Positions 1 to 8,335 of a DNA stretch of 64,000 nucleotides are shown one piece after another. The translations under genes were made by a program, and so were the position numbers. The DNA lies in assembly GCA_038883475.1 (NCBI GenBank), contig JAVZMA010000007.1:4128-68127 (forward strand), given 5' to 3'. The DNA is from JAVZLH01 sp038883475 (GTDB taxonomy: Archaea > Thermoproteota > Bathyarchaeia > Bathyarchaeales > Bathycorpusculaceae). The notes below the pieces were generated by a model. It was not told where the DNA came from. It ran no database searches and saw only the letters and a program-made list of their open reading frames with translations. The stretch's first letter is position 1; every line of letters begins with the position of its first letter.

Positions 1-246
1 TTAAAAGGGGAGATTGCCAAACAACCGGAAAAGATGCGGGATTATGAGAGGGTGAAACATCTAGCCTTAGACATTGTAAACTTAAGGTTAAAGAAAATAG
101 TCTCTCTTGCCGCAACCCCAGTCCAAACGGAACAATTCCTAAAAAGTTTAACAAAAGAAGAGAGACTTCTTTATGAGGAGCTTTACAGAAACATCAATTT
201 GTGGAGAGCCAAAATACTTGAATTCAACAAAGGGGAAGAAGAATGA
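1..246 (+). CDS. Partial GINS subunit (probable Gins23), C-terminal part
   Basis: The reading frame is open from the first base, so only the last 81 or so codons are visible. The segment is wholly helical in character and has the arginine/lysine-rich pattern (RLKKIVSLA, then LTKEERLLYEEL) seen in the helical A domain of archaeal GINS proteins, which bridge MCM and Cdc45/GAN in the replicative helicase. In several TACK archaea gins23 lies directly upstream of mcm, and here the stop overlaps the mcm start by four bases (ATGA), implying one operon. A second GINS-like gene at 6516-7067 sits beside priS, as Gins15 does in Sulfolobus, so this one is best read as Gins23. The identification rests on a short fragment plus context. 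Confidence 0.6.
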   Translation, partial: LKGEIAKQPEKMRDYERVKHLALDIVNLRLKKIVSLAATPVQTEQFLKSLTKEERLLYEELYRNINLWRAKILEFNKGEEE

Positions 247-2282
247 CTGAAGAAATAGAAATTGCAGATCCACAAGAACGTTTTCTGGAACTTTTTAAGA
301 CTGAAAAATACCGTCAGAGGATATCGCAACTTGCAGTTTCAGGAAAAACTTCGTTAATCGTTGAGTTTGAAGACATTTTAGCTTTTGACCAGAGACTTGC
401 TGACGAACTTTTAGAAAAACCAGACGAATACATAGAAAAACACGCGTGTAACGCCGCCTATCAACAGCTTGCAATAGAAGATGCAGAATACGCGAAGAAA
501 GTGGAGAAAATTTCCGTTAGAATCATGGGACTTTTGGAAGCAACGCCCCTGCGGAAACTCGGCGCCGCCCACATCGGGAAACTCGTCATGGTTGAAGGCA
601 TCGTTGTCCGCTCAACTCCAGTTCGCCCCATGGTTATGCGAGCTGCATTCAAATGTAAAAGATGCGGAGAACCCACACTCATAGACCAAAGTGGACCTTT
701 TCTAAGAGCCCCATTCCAATGTAGGAACCCCCAATGCGGTTCAAAGGGACCATTTGAATTTGTCCAGGAAGAATCCCAGTTCATAGATTCACAAGACCTC
801 CGCGTTCAAGAAAGACCTGAAGATCTTCCGCCGGGACAGTTACCCAGAACATTGCATGTTAAGCTTGTAGGTGGTGAAATAGTTGATGTGGCAAGACCGG
901 GCGATCATGTTTCAATAGTTGGGATAGTTCGTGCGGTAGCGCCCACAATGCCTAGAATTGGAAAACTTCGCACTTTTGTTTTACACCTTGATGCAAATTC
1001 CATCGAAGTTTTGGGTAAAGAACCTGAAGCCGCGTTGCCTTCACCTGAAGAGGAAGAGAAAATTCTTGAACTCGCCAAAGACCCTTGGATACACCGCAAA
1101 ATAATGAACTCAATCGCCCCTTCAATATACGGATATGACCACATTAAAGAAGCCATAATGTATCTACTTTTTGGTGGAGTGCCGAAAACTCTTCCAGACA
1201 TAGCAATAAGAGGGGAGCTAAATGTCCTTTTGATAGGCGACCCGGGAACAGCGAAATCTCAGCTTCTGCAATACGTGGCGCGGGTTGCGCCGCGCGGGTT
1301 GTATACTTCTGGTCGCGGCACAACAGCGGCTGGTTTAACGGCTGCCGTAATAAGAGAGAAGGGGGGAGGCATGAGCCTAGAGGCAGGAGCGCTTGTTTTA
1401 GCAGACAAGGGTATCGCATGCATTGACGAGATGGATAAGATGCGTCCAGAGGATAGAGTTGCCATCCACGAGGCTATGGAGCAGCATACAGTTTCAGTTG
1501 CAAAAGGCGGAATAGTTGCAACACTAAACGCGAGAACAGCCATACTTGCAGCCGCGAACCCAACTTTAGGAAGATACGAGCCTCACCGTGCAATCGCCGA
1601 AAACATTTCCCTGCCAGTGACGATACTTTCAAGATTCGACCTCATCTTCGTTTTGAGAGATGTACCGAACAAGGAAACAGACAGCAAGATGGCAGAACAC
1701 ATCCTAGAAATCCACAGAAAAGGCTTAAGCCCCATTGAGCCTCCGATGTCGCTGGAGCTTTTGCGAAAGTATATAAGCTATGCCAAGGGAATAAAACCTG
1801 TTTTAACTCAAGAGGCGTTGCGACGACTAAACGATTTTTACTTAGCCATGCGCTCCGTAAGCGAGGCTGAAGGCTCTCCCGTGGCGATAACAGCCCGCCA
1901 ACTTGAATCCCTAGTTAGGATAGCTGAAGCCCGAGCTCGCGTAGCCTTGAGAAAGGAGGTTTTAGCCGAGGATGCTGAAGCGGCAATTGCTATAATGAAA
2001 CGGTCGCTTGAAGAGGTTGGAATAGACGTGTCCTCCTATAAAATTGACATAGACCTAATTATGACTGGAAAGCCCAAAAGCATGAGAGACAAATTGCAGA
2101 TAATTCTTTCAACCATGCTGGAAATGGAGAAAGAAACTGGAATGATTGAGAAAGTGGCGCTTCTAAACGAGTTGGAGATGAAATATAAAATTTCTAAAGC
2201 AGAGGCGGAACGCCTCATTAAGCAGCTTCTACGCGAAGGAACAATCTACGAACCCAGAGAGGGCTACCTAAAGAAAACGTAA
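243..2282 (+). CDS. mcm: Replicative DNA helicase MCM
   Basis: The 679-residue protein is a complete archaeal minichromosome maintenance helicase, which unwinds DNA 3'-5' as a hexamer. The N-terminal domain carries a zinc-binding set (CKRCG, then CRNPQCG, about residues 138-166). The AAA+ domain shows Walker A (GDPGTAKS, about 332-339), Walker B (CIDEMD, D395/E396) and the arginine-finger motif SRFD (about 463-466). The C-terminus forms a winged helix ending in an LKKT tail. Length is normal for the family. It starts inside the stop codon of the upstream GINS-like gene, so the two are probably translated together. No intein or frameshift is present. Confidence 0.97.
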   Translation: MTEEIEIADPQERFLELFKTEKYRQRISQLAVSGKTSLIVEFEDILAFDQRLADELLEKPDEYIEKHACNAAYQQLAIEDAEYAKKVEKISVRIMGLLEATPLRKLGAAHIGKLVMVEGIVVRSTPVRPMVMRAAFKCKRCGEPTLIDQSGPFLRAPFQCRNPQCGSKGPFEFVQEESQFIDSQDLRVQERPEDLPPGQLPRTLHVKLVGGEIVDVARPGDHVSIVGIVRAVAPTMPRIGKLRTFVLHLDANSIEVLGKEPEAALPSPEEEEKILELAKDPWIHRKIMNSIAPSIYGYDHIKEAIMYLLFGGVPKTLPDIAIRGELNVLLIGDPGTAKSQLLQYVARVAPRGLYTSGRGTTAAGLTAAVIREKGGGMSLEAGALVLADKGIACIDEMDKMRPEDRVAIHEAMEQHTVSVAKGGIVATLNARTAILAAANPTLGRYEPHRAIAENISLPVTILSRFDLIFVLRDVPNKETDSKMAEHILEIHRKGLSPIEPPMSLELLRKYISYAKGIKPVLTQEALRRLNDFYLAMRSVSEAEGSPVAITARQLESLVRIAEARARVALRKEVLAEDAEAAIAIMKRSLEEVGIDVSSYKIDIDLIMTGKPKSMRDKLQIILSTMLEMEKETGMIEKVALLNELEMKYKISKAEAERLIKQLLREGTIYEPREGYLKKT

Positions 2283-2299
2283 AGAGAAGGGGGAACGGT

Positions 2300-2866
2300 T
2301 TAATGGGCAGCTTCAACGTTAGCTTCTTTGTAGTATTGAGCATTGGCAGTGAACACTGTTATACCAACGGTCACACCGATGTCGCTAACTGAAACATGAT
2401 CTGGATCTGTTATGTATATTATCATGCTCCAGCCGGATCTCAATATGAGGTCGTCGCTTGCTGCGGTGAGTGCATAGTTGCTTGTTGCTCCGCCTAAAGT
2501 TGCGTTCATACCAGTTAACGTTCCATTTGCATGCGGCTCAACATATCCTAGGTCTTCGTTTACAGTATCTGTGGTTTTACAATAGTATACTGTGCTCCAC
2601 AAGCATTCTTGACCTCTAACGGATATTTTGTCGATTACAAGGTCCCTGCCGCCAGTGTTGATTATTAGAAATGTTGCTTCGGCAAAACTTGTGCCGTTGT
2701 GCCATATGTGCAGCTTAAAGATTTGAAGGTTTTCTTCCTGCACCCGCGTTGTTGTCACGTTTATTGCGTAAAACGTCACTACAGTAGCCAGCAACACTGA
2801 AACAACTAGTATTATCAATGTTGTTACTACCACGCTTAATCCTTTCTTATTTTTTAACAGACGCAT
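2300..2866 (-). CDS. Archaeal type IV pilin-like protein
   Basis: The 188-residue protein begins with a short basic leader (RLLKNKKG) followed at once by a single hydrophobic helix (LSVVVTTLIILVV...), the layout of a class III signal peptide cut by a prepilin/preflagellin peptidase. The rest is a beta-rich, Thr/Asn-rich ectodomain with several Asn-X-Ser/Thr sequons. This fits archaeal pilins or archaellin-like surface subunits; the exact assembly system cannot be told because no pilus ATPase or membrane platform gene is nearby. A GGATGAG ribosome site precedes the start. It is transcribed convergently with mcm, 17 bases from its stop. Confidence 0.7.
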   Translation of the reverse strand: MRLLKNKKGLSVVVTTLIILVVSVLLATVVTFYAINVTTTRVQEENLQIFKLHIWHNGTSFAEATFLIINTGGRDLVIDKISVRGQECLWSTVYYCKTTDTVNEDLGYVEPHANGTLTGMNATLGGATSNYALTAASDDLILRSGWSMIIYITDPDHVSVSDIGVTVGITVFTANAQYYKEANVEAAH

Positions 2867-3090
2867 AGCTCATCCCGATTCAAACTGTTTGAGAACTTAC
2901 ATCGATAAAGAAGAGTAAGAACATTTGTATGTCTAAAAAACAACGCAACCGAATGATAAAGATTCATGCGGTTAATTAAAAATTAGAAACTTGCAGCAAC
3001 ATTCAAAATTAATTTCAGCAAGGCATATCATAACTTTGAGGAAAATGTTAAACGCAATAGCTGGCAACATTTGATGCCAAGGAATGAGAG
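2867..3090. other. AT-rich divergent intergenic region
   Basis: This 224-base spacer separates the divergent pilin-like and epimerase genes and must hold promoters for both. It is AT-rich with several TTAAT/AAATT stretches, but no single box stands out. No tRNA, conserved stem or credible small gene was seen in it. Confidence 0.4.
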
Positions 3091-4182
3091 ATGAAGACGG
3101 TAATGGTTGTTGTAGGCACACGCCCCGAAATCATAAAAATGGCGCCAGTTATAAGAGCATTAAAAAAGCAAAAGATTCCATTAATTTTCACCCATTGCGG
3201 TCAACATTACGACTATAACATGTCCCAACAGTTTATTGAAGAACTGGAACTTCCAACACCTGACTACGAACTAAAGATTAAAGCGTATACGCAAGGAGCG
3301 CAGACCGCCCGCATATTGGCTTGCATGGAGCAGCTAATAAGGAAAACTTGTCCCACAATGGTTTTGGTTGAAGGGGACACGAACGGAGTGCTTGCAACAG
3401 CCTTGGCAACAGTAAAACTTGGAGTGCCTGTTGGTCATGTGGAAGCTGGACTGAGAAGTTTTGACTTGCGCATGCCAGAGGAGCACAACAGACGTTTAAC
3501 AGACCACATATCCGCTTACTTGTTCGCACCAACAAAAACCGCTGAAGAGAATTTGAAAAGAGAGGATGTTTGGGGCAAAATCTACGTGACCGGAAACACG
3601 GTCATAGACGCCGTAAACCAGCATCTACCCATAGCAGAAAGAAAATCAAAAATAATGGAAGTGGTTCGCTACAAAAAATTCGCTTTAGCAACAGCTCACA
3701 GAGCTGAAAACGTTGACAACTTAACAGTTCTCAAAAATTTTATGGAGGCATTTTCAGAAGCCCCAATACCCGTTGTTTATCCAATGCACCCCCGCACCAA
3801 AAAAAGACTACAGCGCAACAAAATTTATGGTAAAATCAAAAAATCACACAACGTGCAAATCCTGCCGCCTTTGGGTTATCTGGATTTTCTAGTTTTGATG
3901 AAGAACTGCGAAATGGTAGTCACCGATTCTGGCGGCATACAAGAGGAGGCAACAGCCCCGTGTATAAGAAAACCAGTTTTAGTTATTCGGCTCTCCACCG
4001 AGAGACCAGAAGCGGTAAAGGCTGGTTTCGCCGAGGTGGTTGGCACAGAAAAAGAAAATATTCTTAGCGCCATGGAAAAAACATTGGAAAGCCGGAGGGA
4101 ATTGCCAGTAAACTCTCCCTATGGAAACGGAGATGCTGCAGAAAAAATCGTGGAGATAATTAAGAGAGAAGCAAATTTTTAG
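3091..4182 (+). CDS. wecB: UDP-N-acetylglucosamine 2-epimerase (non-hydrolysing)
   Basis: The 363-residue protein interconverts UDP-GlcNAc and UDP-ManNAc, supplying activated sugar for surface glycans. It has the family landmarks in order: VVGTRPEIIKMAP near the N-terminus, EGDTNGVLA, HVEAGLRS, then PEEHNRR, and later TDSGGIQEEA close to the uridine-nucleotide binding site. Length and motif spacing match the non-hydrolysing WecB/MnaA type. It stands alone between a pilin-like gene and the convergent PAC2 gene; the glycosyltransferases that may use its product are about 8 kb away at 12284-15572. No catalytic residue appears to be missing. Confidence 0.93.
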   Translation: MKTVMVVVGTRPEIIKMAPVIRALKKQKIPLIFTHCGQHYDYNMSQQFIEELELPTPDYELKIKAYTQGAQTARILACMEQLIRKTCPTMVLVEGDTNGVLATALATVKLGVPVGHVEAGLRSFDLRMPEEHNRRLTDHISAYLFAPTKTAEENLKREDVWGKIYVTGNTVIDAVNQHLPIAERKSKIMEVVRYKKFALATAHRAENVDNLTVLKNFMEAFSEAPIPVVYPMHPRTKKRLQRNKIYGKIKKSHNVQILPPLGYLDFLVLMKNCEMVVTDSGGIQEEATAPCIRKPVLVIRLSTERPEAVKAGFAEVVGTEKENILSAMEKTLESRRELPVNSPYGNGDAAEKIVEIIKREANF

Positions 4183-4192
4183 CCTGTTAAGT

Positions 4193-4966
4193 TTAAGAAA
4201 TATAAGTTATTTTCTTGTCTTCTTCTTTCTTCATTTCCTCAGCCTGCAAAACCCTTCGCGCTTCAATTTTCTGCAGTCTACTAACCATTTTTTCAGCCTT
4301 AGAAATCTCCTCATCCAAACCAGCCAAATCCACATCAAAACCCAAAATTGCTTGCAACACTTCCAAAACACTCTTGGCAGCCATAGGGTCTGGAAGATAT
4401 CCACGGGTTTCTCCCAGAAGACAGAGAGCGGAAATTTTTTTGAAACGGGCTAACCCCAGTATTAGTCCCGCTGTGCCGACGATGGGGCTTCCCATGGGGC
4501 TTACTATGGCTCCGGCATTCAAAGCTTTGTTCAGAAGCTCGGTGGTGGTTGATGCTGCAATAACCTTTGGCTTGCCCTTTGCTTCTACACGATAACCACC
4601 AATCGTTACAATCATTTCCACACCGTGTTGTTTGGCAAAATCTAAAATGCAATTGGAGATTTCATATTGCCCTTCTATTGTCTGCGCTTGGCTATCTCCG
4701 GTGAAAAGGATTAGGTCATTTTTGCCTTTCGTGTTTTTCCAGAAATAAAATGTTCCTCGCAAAAGCCTAACGCTTCCTTTTTTGTTGACAAGCACAAAAT
4801 ATGGGAAGTGAGGAGAATATAAGTAACCCAATTTTTCAGCCTTTAACTGCTTAACCAAATAACGCACAGCAATTTTACCGACAAGCCCCAGACCTGGAAG
4901 CCCCTCAATCAAAACTGGCTTGTTTAACTCCGTTTTTACAACTTCTTTAACGACGGTTTCCTTCAT
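4193..4966 (-). CDS. PAC2 family protein (archaeal proteasome assembly chaperone homologue)
   Basis: The 257-residue protein has the PAC2 family start, with a conserved stretch around PVLIEGLPGLGLVGKIA (residues 17-33), a TGDSQ motif near residue 90 and an SPMGSPIVGTAGL loop. Eukaryotic relatives help build the 20S proteasome alpha ring; the archaeal role is less settled. A C-terminal helical extension rich in Lys and Glu (about 210-257) may form a coiled coil. It is the last gene of the L44e-S27e-aIF2alpha-Nop10-PAC2 run, starting three bases after nop10 ends. This order is widely conserved in archaea, which supports the call. Confidence 0.88.
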   Translation of the reverse strand: MKETVVKEVVKTELNKPVLIEGLPGLGLVGKIAVRYLVKQLKAEKLGYLYSPHFPYFVLVNKKGSVRLLRGTFYFWKNTKGKNDLILFTGDSQAQTIEGQYEISNCILDFAKQHGVEMIVTIGGYRVEAKGKPKVIAASTTTELLNKALNAGAIVSPMGSPIVGTAGLILGLARFKKISALCLLGETRGYLPDPMAAKSVLEVLQAILGFDVDLAGLDEEISKAEKMVSRLQKIEARRVLQAEEMKKEEDKKITYIS

Positions 4967-4969
4967 CTT

Positions 4970-5134
4970 TTACGCCTTCTTTTTCAAAGCCATTCGATAT
5001 TTGATATATTTGTCGTCCGGAGAAAACTTGGGCGGATGTGGCACTCGAACTTTTCCGCCACAATACGGGCATTCATTTGTCTTTAACGTGTAATTTCCAC
5101 AGTTCACACATTTTCTCAAAAGCCACACCATCAT
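4970..5134 (-). CDS. nop10: Ribosome biogenesis protein Nop10
   Basis: This 54-residue reading frame encodes a small zinc-ribbon protein of the H/ACA ribonucleoprotein, which together with Cbf5, Gar1 and L7Ae guides pseudouridylation. Four cysteines form the ribbon (RKCVNCG, then ECPYCGG), followed by the typical RVPHPPKFSPDDKY segment that wraps around Cbf5. The start ATG overlaps the stop of aIF2-alpha (ATGA); a second ATG follows immediately and would remove only one residue. Position between aif2a and the PAC2 gene matches the conserved archaeal arrangement. Length is normal for the family. Confidence 0.95.
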   Translation of the reverse strand: MMVWLLRKCVNCGNYTLKTNECPYCGGKVRVPHPPKFSPDDKYIKYRMALKKKA

Positions 5135-5919
5135 TTTTCCCTTCTAAAAACACCCTGTCCGCCTGCCTGCTCAACGTTTGAAATCACATTCTGGGAAACC
5201 CTTTGGAGAACGGCTTCCGCGTGTTTATAATTCTCCGCGACAACTTCAATGCAGTATTTTGGTGCAGCAACAACGTAAAAGCGAAGCTCCACACTCCGCG
5301 TCTTTTCAGCCTTTTTGGCGTTCAAAAAGGCTTCTTTAATCACTTTAACACCGTTCGGCTTCATGCAGCGAAGCTCCACAATGCCCTTAACCTTAACGGT
5401 AGGCACTCTTATTCTTTCTCTTGCAACTTCTACGAAGGCTGAAGCTAATTCTTCCGGAATTTTCAGCTTTGTTAAAACCTCAATTCCTTCCCTCGCAATT
5501 TTTTCAAATCCTTCATACAACCCGTATTCCTTCTCTAAGAGGGCTCCAGCCTTCTCGTAAACCTCATCCAGCGACATCCCAGCTTTTTCAGCGACACTTC
5601 GAAGTAAGGCTTCGGCCTTCCTCTCTCTTTTCCAAGACATAATCTTCTCAATCTTCTCTCTTTTCGTAACCCTTCTCAGAGAAAGGTCCACATGTCCCTT
5701 TTCAACGTCAACCCGCAAAACTTTCAAAACAACTTTTTGTCCTTCGCGAACAAAATCGCGTATGTTCCGTATCCAGGAAGAGGAGATTTCTGAAATGTGA
5801 AGTAGCCCTTTTTTGTTGAACTCGTCCAGCTTCACGTAAGCGCCATAATCTGTAACTGTTTCCACTGTAGCGATGACTAACTCGCCGACTTCAGGCCACT
5901 CTGGTTTTCTTATTGCCAT
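5131..5919 (-). CDS. eif2a: Translation initiation factor aIF2 subunit alpha
   Basis: The 262-residue protein is the alpha subunit of the heterotrimeric factor that carries initiator Met-tRNA to the small ribosomal subunit. An S1-type OB fold occupies about residues 10-85 (GELVIATVETVTDYGAYVKL, then LLHISEIS). It is followed by the helical middle domain and the alpha-beta C-terminal domain that binds the gamma subunit. Its stop overlaps the nop10 start and it follows the S27e gene by 16 bases, so it belongs to the minus-strand ribosomal operon. No unusual feature was seen. Confidence 0.95.
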   Translation of the reverse strand: MAIRKPEWPEVGELVIATVETVTDYGAYVKLDEFNKKGLLHISEISSSWIRNIRDFVREGQKVVLKVLRVDVEKGHVDLSLRRVTKREKIEKIMSWKRERKAEALLRSVAEKAGMSLDEVYEKAGALLEKEYGLYEGFEKIAREGIEVLTKLKIPEELASAFVEVARERIRVPTVKVKGIVELRCMKPNGVKVIKEAFLNAKKAEKTRSVELRFYVVAAPKYCIEVVAENYKHAEAVLQRVSQNVISNVEQAGGQGVFRREK

Positions 5920-5935
5920 CAGCTATACACGTCCC

Positions 5936-6133
5936 TTACTCAAAAACTGCGACTATTTCCCCCTTAATTGTAGCTCTTCCTCCAGAGGGTTCCACAAGCT
6001 CAGCTCCACAAACGTTGCAGTTAACCTTGTTCACGGCGTTGCTGAAGACTATTTGTTCGTTACCACATTTTAGGCACTTCACTCTGAGGAAACTGCTCCT
6101 CGGTTTCGGAATAAGCTTCTCCCATTCGGTCAA
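5936..6133 (-). CDS. rps27e: Small ribosomal subunit protein eS27 (S27e)
   Basis: The protein is a zinc-ribbon ribosomal protein with cysteines in CLKCG and CNVCG (residues 20, 23, 39 and 42 from the chosen start) and the family stretch NEQIVFSNA. An upstream in-frame ATG at 6157 would overlap the L44e gene by eight bases. I prefer the TTG at 6133 because GGAGG lies about six bases before it and the resulting 65 residues match the usual 60-66. The gene sits between rpl44e and aif2a, as in many archaea. The product is certain; the start is inferred. Confidence 0.92.
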   Translation of the reverse strand: MTEWEKLIPKPRSSFLRVKCLKCGNEQIVFSNAVNKVNCNVCGAELVEPSGGRATIKGEIVAVFE

Positions 6134-6149
6134 AACTATTCCTCCAACA

Positions 6150-6425
6150 TCAGGCAATTGTCAGTTTTCTGAGTCGCATGCCATCTTTATGCCTTGTGTA
6201 CCCGCAGACTTTACACTTAAGCTTCAAAGTTTGCTTCTTTGTTGTTTTTGCAAATTCCCTCTGGAGGGGATATTTCTGTCCGCCGTAGCCCTTCTTTTCT
6301 CTTTTGTGATGGCGTTCCCCTGCAGCTAAGGCTCTCCTTTTTCCAGCCTTATAAAGGCTAACTGTGTGAACTTGGTGAGCTTTACATTTTGGACAGTATG
6401 TCCTTATTTCTTTAGGAACATTCAT
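6150..6425 (-). CDS. rpl44e: Large ribosomal subunit protein eL44 (L44e)
   Basis: This 91-residue ribosomal protein has the L44e pattern: an N-terminal PKEIRTYCPKC zinc knuckle, the basic middle with RHHKREKKGYGGQ, and a second knuckle KCKVCG near residue 72. It binds 23S rRNA near the E site. The frame could extend upstream to an ATG at 6458, but the family begins at MNVPKEIR, so the ATG at 6425 is chosen. It is the first ribosomal gene of the run, with about 90 bases separating it from the GINS gene upstream. Confidence 0.95.
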   Translation of the reverse strand: MNVPKEIRTYCPKCKAHQVHTVSLYKAGKRRALAAGERHHKREKKGYGGQKYPLQREFAKTTKKQTLKLKCKVCGYTRHKDGMRLRKLTIA

Positions 6426-6515
6426 CCTTGGTACACCAGCTTTGCATAAAGAATTCATACGCGCTATTATACTTTTTCGCTATGTCAACCGCCAAGCAAA
6501 GCGTCACAATAAAAT

Positions 6516-7067
6516 CTAGTCGCTGACCTCAACCACTTCGGCTAAACCCTGTTTTGATAAAATTTTAGCGTTTTCAACGGGCAAGGATGCTATGTCCTCC
6601 GCTTTAAAGGGACCATAAGTTTCCATGTCTGCGCCTACTATTGCTGGGACATCCTTTAAGAAGCGCAGAACAACCCGCCGATGTTTTGTTTCAGCGTCAG
6701 CCTTAGGCACATATCCACGGAGAATGTTCCTAACAAGGCTGCGGTATGCCTCTGCAAAAGATGAAGTTTCTTTGTAAATCTTTTCTTCCTCAACCGTCAA
6801 AACATCTATCGGAACCTTTTCGCCCTTAGCCATTTTTCTGATTAATTTTCTGTAACGCAACCAAGTTAATTCGCGAATCATGCGCTTAACATTTTGCATC
6901 TCGCCCTTGAGAAGATAAGCCTTAACCGCTCTTTTATCAAGCATGCGGCTTTCTTCTCTAAGCTTTTTCAGGTATTCGACGAGTTCTGAGTAGAAGTTTT
7001 TTGGAAGTTTGACAAGTTCGGCGTTTTCAAATTCACCTTTCCAAATCTCGTATAATTCATTGTACAT
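6516..7067 (-). CDS. GINS complex subunit (probable Gins15/Gins51)
   Basis: The 183-residue protein has a long helical N-terminal part (about residues 1-110, with SRMLDKRAVKAYL and a basic RMIRELTWLRYRKLIRKM segment) followed by a small beta domain (about 130-183, RRVVLRFLKDVPAIVGADM). This A-then-B order is that of Gins15/Gins51 in archaea, part of the CMG helicase. It starts one base after the priS stop, so the two form one transcription unit, as gins15 and priS do in Sulfolobus. The family call is from fold pattern and context, since GINS sequences diverge widely. Confidence 0.82.
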   Translation of the reverse strand: MYNELYEIWKGEFENAELVKLPKNFYSELVEYLKKLREESRMLDKRAVKAYLLKGEMQNVKRMIRELTWLRYRKLIRKMAKGEKVPIDVLTVEEEKIYKETSSFAEAYRSLVRNILRGYVPKADAETKHRRVVLRFLKDVPAIVGADMETYGPFKAEDIASLPVENAKILSKQGLAEVVEVSD

Positions 7068-7068
7068 G

Positions 7069-8307
7069 CTAATTCACGACCTCCGCTCTACCTTTGCAAA
7101 CAAGTAATATAGCTGCGGCTGTTGGCAGTTCAACTCTCTGATTTTTGTAGGGACCAAAAGCTTCGTCGCCAACTCTAAATTCGGGGGCATCGGAAACAAA
7201 AATTGTTGCTGTTCCTTCCTTAAAGGCTATTGCACGCTTAAATGGGTCGAAGCTCTCGATTTCTGAAGGTGGAAACTCAACTTTCTTTAAGCCAGTTTTG
7301 CCATGTAACGTGTCTGCCAATCTTATTAGGCGGTGAGTATCAGTTGTCACCACCGTGTCAATTTTAGTGGATAGTAGCCCTAAGACATGTTCCGCTATTT
7401 TTCTCCACGTTTCAAATCCAACTCCCTTGACGGCGCTTGCCGCGGCCGAACCTTTTAAACCCGCGATAATGGATTCCCTGTTTTTCAGTATAGTCTCGAT
7501 GACGTTTCTCTTCAATCCGACCTCCCTGAGGTCTTTTTCGCTTGCTTTTGAAATAAAGTCAGCCATGCCACTAGCCATTCTTCTGCGCCAACCAACATCA
7601 GCGCTGGAGAAACTTAGGCTAAAAACGTTTCTTTTTAGACTTTTTTCTTGCAGACCATGAAAGGACATGTCTAAACCTAAGCCAGTGATGTAGTCAACTA
7701 TTTCCTTTCGCGCTATAGCATCAAGACTCATATAAGCTTCATTTTCAACATGAATATGATAGCCACGGTGACCAGAAAAAAACACGTGAATTTCCTTTTC
7801 AGAAAGGCCAAAATCTTGCGTTAACATATCTAGCAGTTTCATGGTTTCAGTTTTGGCGGAGTTCAAACAAGTTTCGCAGGGCCATGTATTTGCATCAAAT
7901 TTTCTGCTGCCGCAAACTGGACAATTCTCTGGAATTATACCTTTCCCTGAAAACCCGCATGAGCCGCAAACCCACTCGTCATGAACCTTATTGCATGGCG
8001 TGGGAATGTGGTCAGCATCTATGTCAAAAATTAAATCGGCGCCAAGCCAACCTTTTTTGTCCATTTCCGCCTCCGCGTTTTCATAGTAGGCGCAGGAATA
8101 ATACGCGTCTGAGTAGGCTTCTCTTCTCAAAAAGGATTCCAAATTTTCCCTTGTTCTAAAGCTGATATGCCTTAACATGGTCTTTTCGTCAAAAGTCAAG
8201 AAGCCAAACTCCCTTCTTTCAATATTCTTAGGCGCATGGTTGGCAGTGTAGCTTTCCCTATAATATGTCTCGAATTTTCTTTTAACAAATTCGCGGGAAA
8301 AACTCAT
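7069..8307 (-). CDS. priS: DNA primase small (catalytic) subunit PriS
   Basis: The 412-residue protein makes RNA/DNA primers together with PriL. The catalytic acidic motif is FDIDADH (D95, D97, with D99/H100 beside it), and the nucleotide-binding motif SGHRGYH lies at 178-184. Between them is a zinc-binding insert with cysteine pairs at 114/117, 129/132 and 144/147. Such an insert is known in many euryarchaeal and thaumarchaeal PriS proteins and explains why this one is longer than the roughly 330-350 residues of Sulfolobus and Pyrococcus. priL is not adjacent but lies about 7 kb away at 15657-16709. Confidence 0.95.
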   Translation of the reverse strand: MSFSREFVKRKFETYYRESYTANHAPKNIERREFGFLTFDEKTMLRHISFRTRENLESFLRREAYSDAYYSCAYYENAEAEMDKKGWLGADLIFDIDADHIPTPCNKVHDEWVCGSCGFSGKGIIPENCPVCGSRKFDANTWPCETCLNSAKTETMKLLDMLTQDFGLSEKEIHVFFSGHRGYHIHVENEAYMSLDAIARKEIVDYITGLGLDMSFHGLQEKSLKRNVFSLSFSSADVGWRRRMASGMADFISKASEKDLREVGLKRNVIETILKNRESIIAGLKGSAAASAVKGVGFETWRKIAEHVLGLLSTKIDTVVTTDTHRLIRLADTLHGKTGLKKVEFPPSEIESFDPFKRAIAFKEGTATIFVSDAPEFRVGDEAFGPYKNQRVELPTAAAILLVCKGRAEVVN

Positions 8308-8335
8308 TTTACACCGCCAACTCTCGACAGGACAA

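Noticed and set aside
2300..2866. Calling the pilin-like protein an archaellin
   Set aside because: The N-terminal leader fits both, but no archaellum genes are nearby and the ectodomain is not clearly archaellin-like.
7069..8307. Extra zinc-binding insert in PriS as a possible novelty
   Set aside because: Similar inserts with the same cysteine pairs are known in many euryarchaeal and thaumarchaeal PriS proteins; it only looks long beside Sulfolobus and Pyrococcus.
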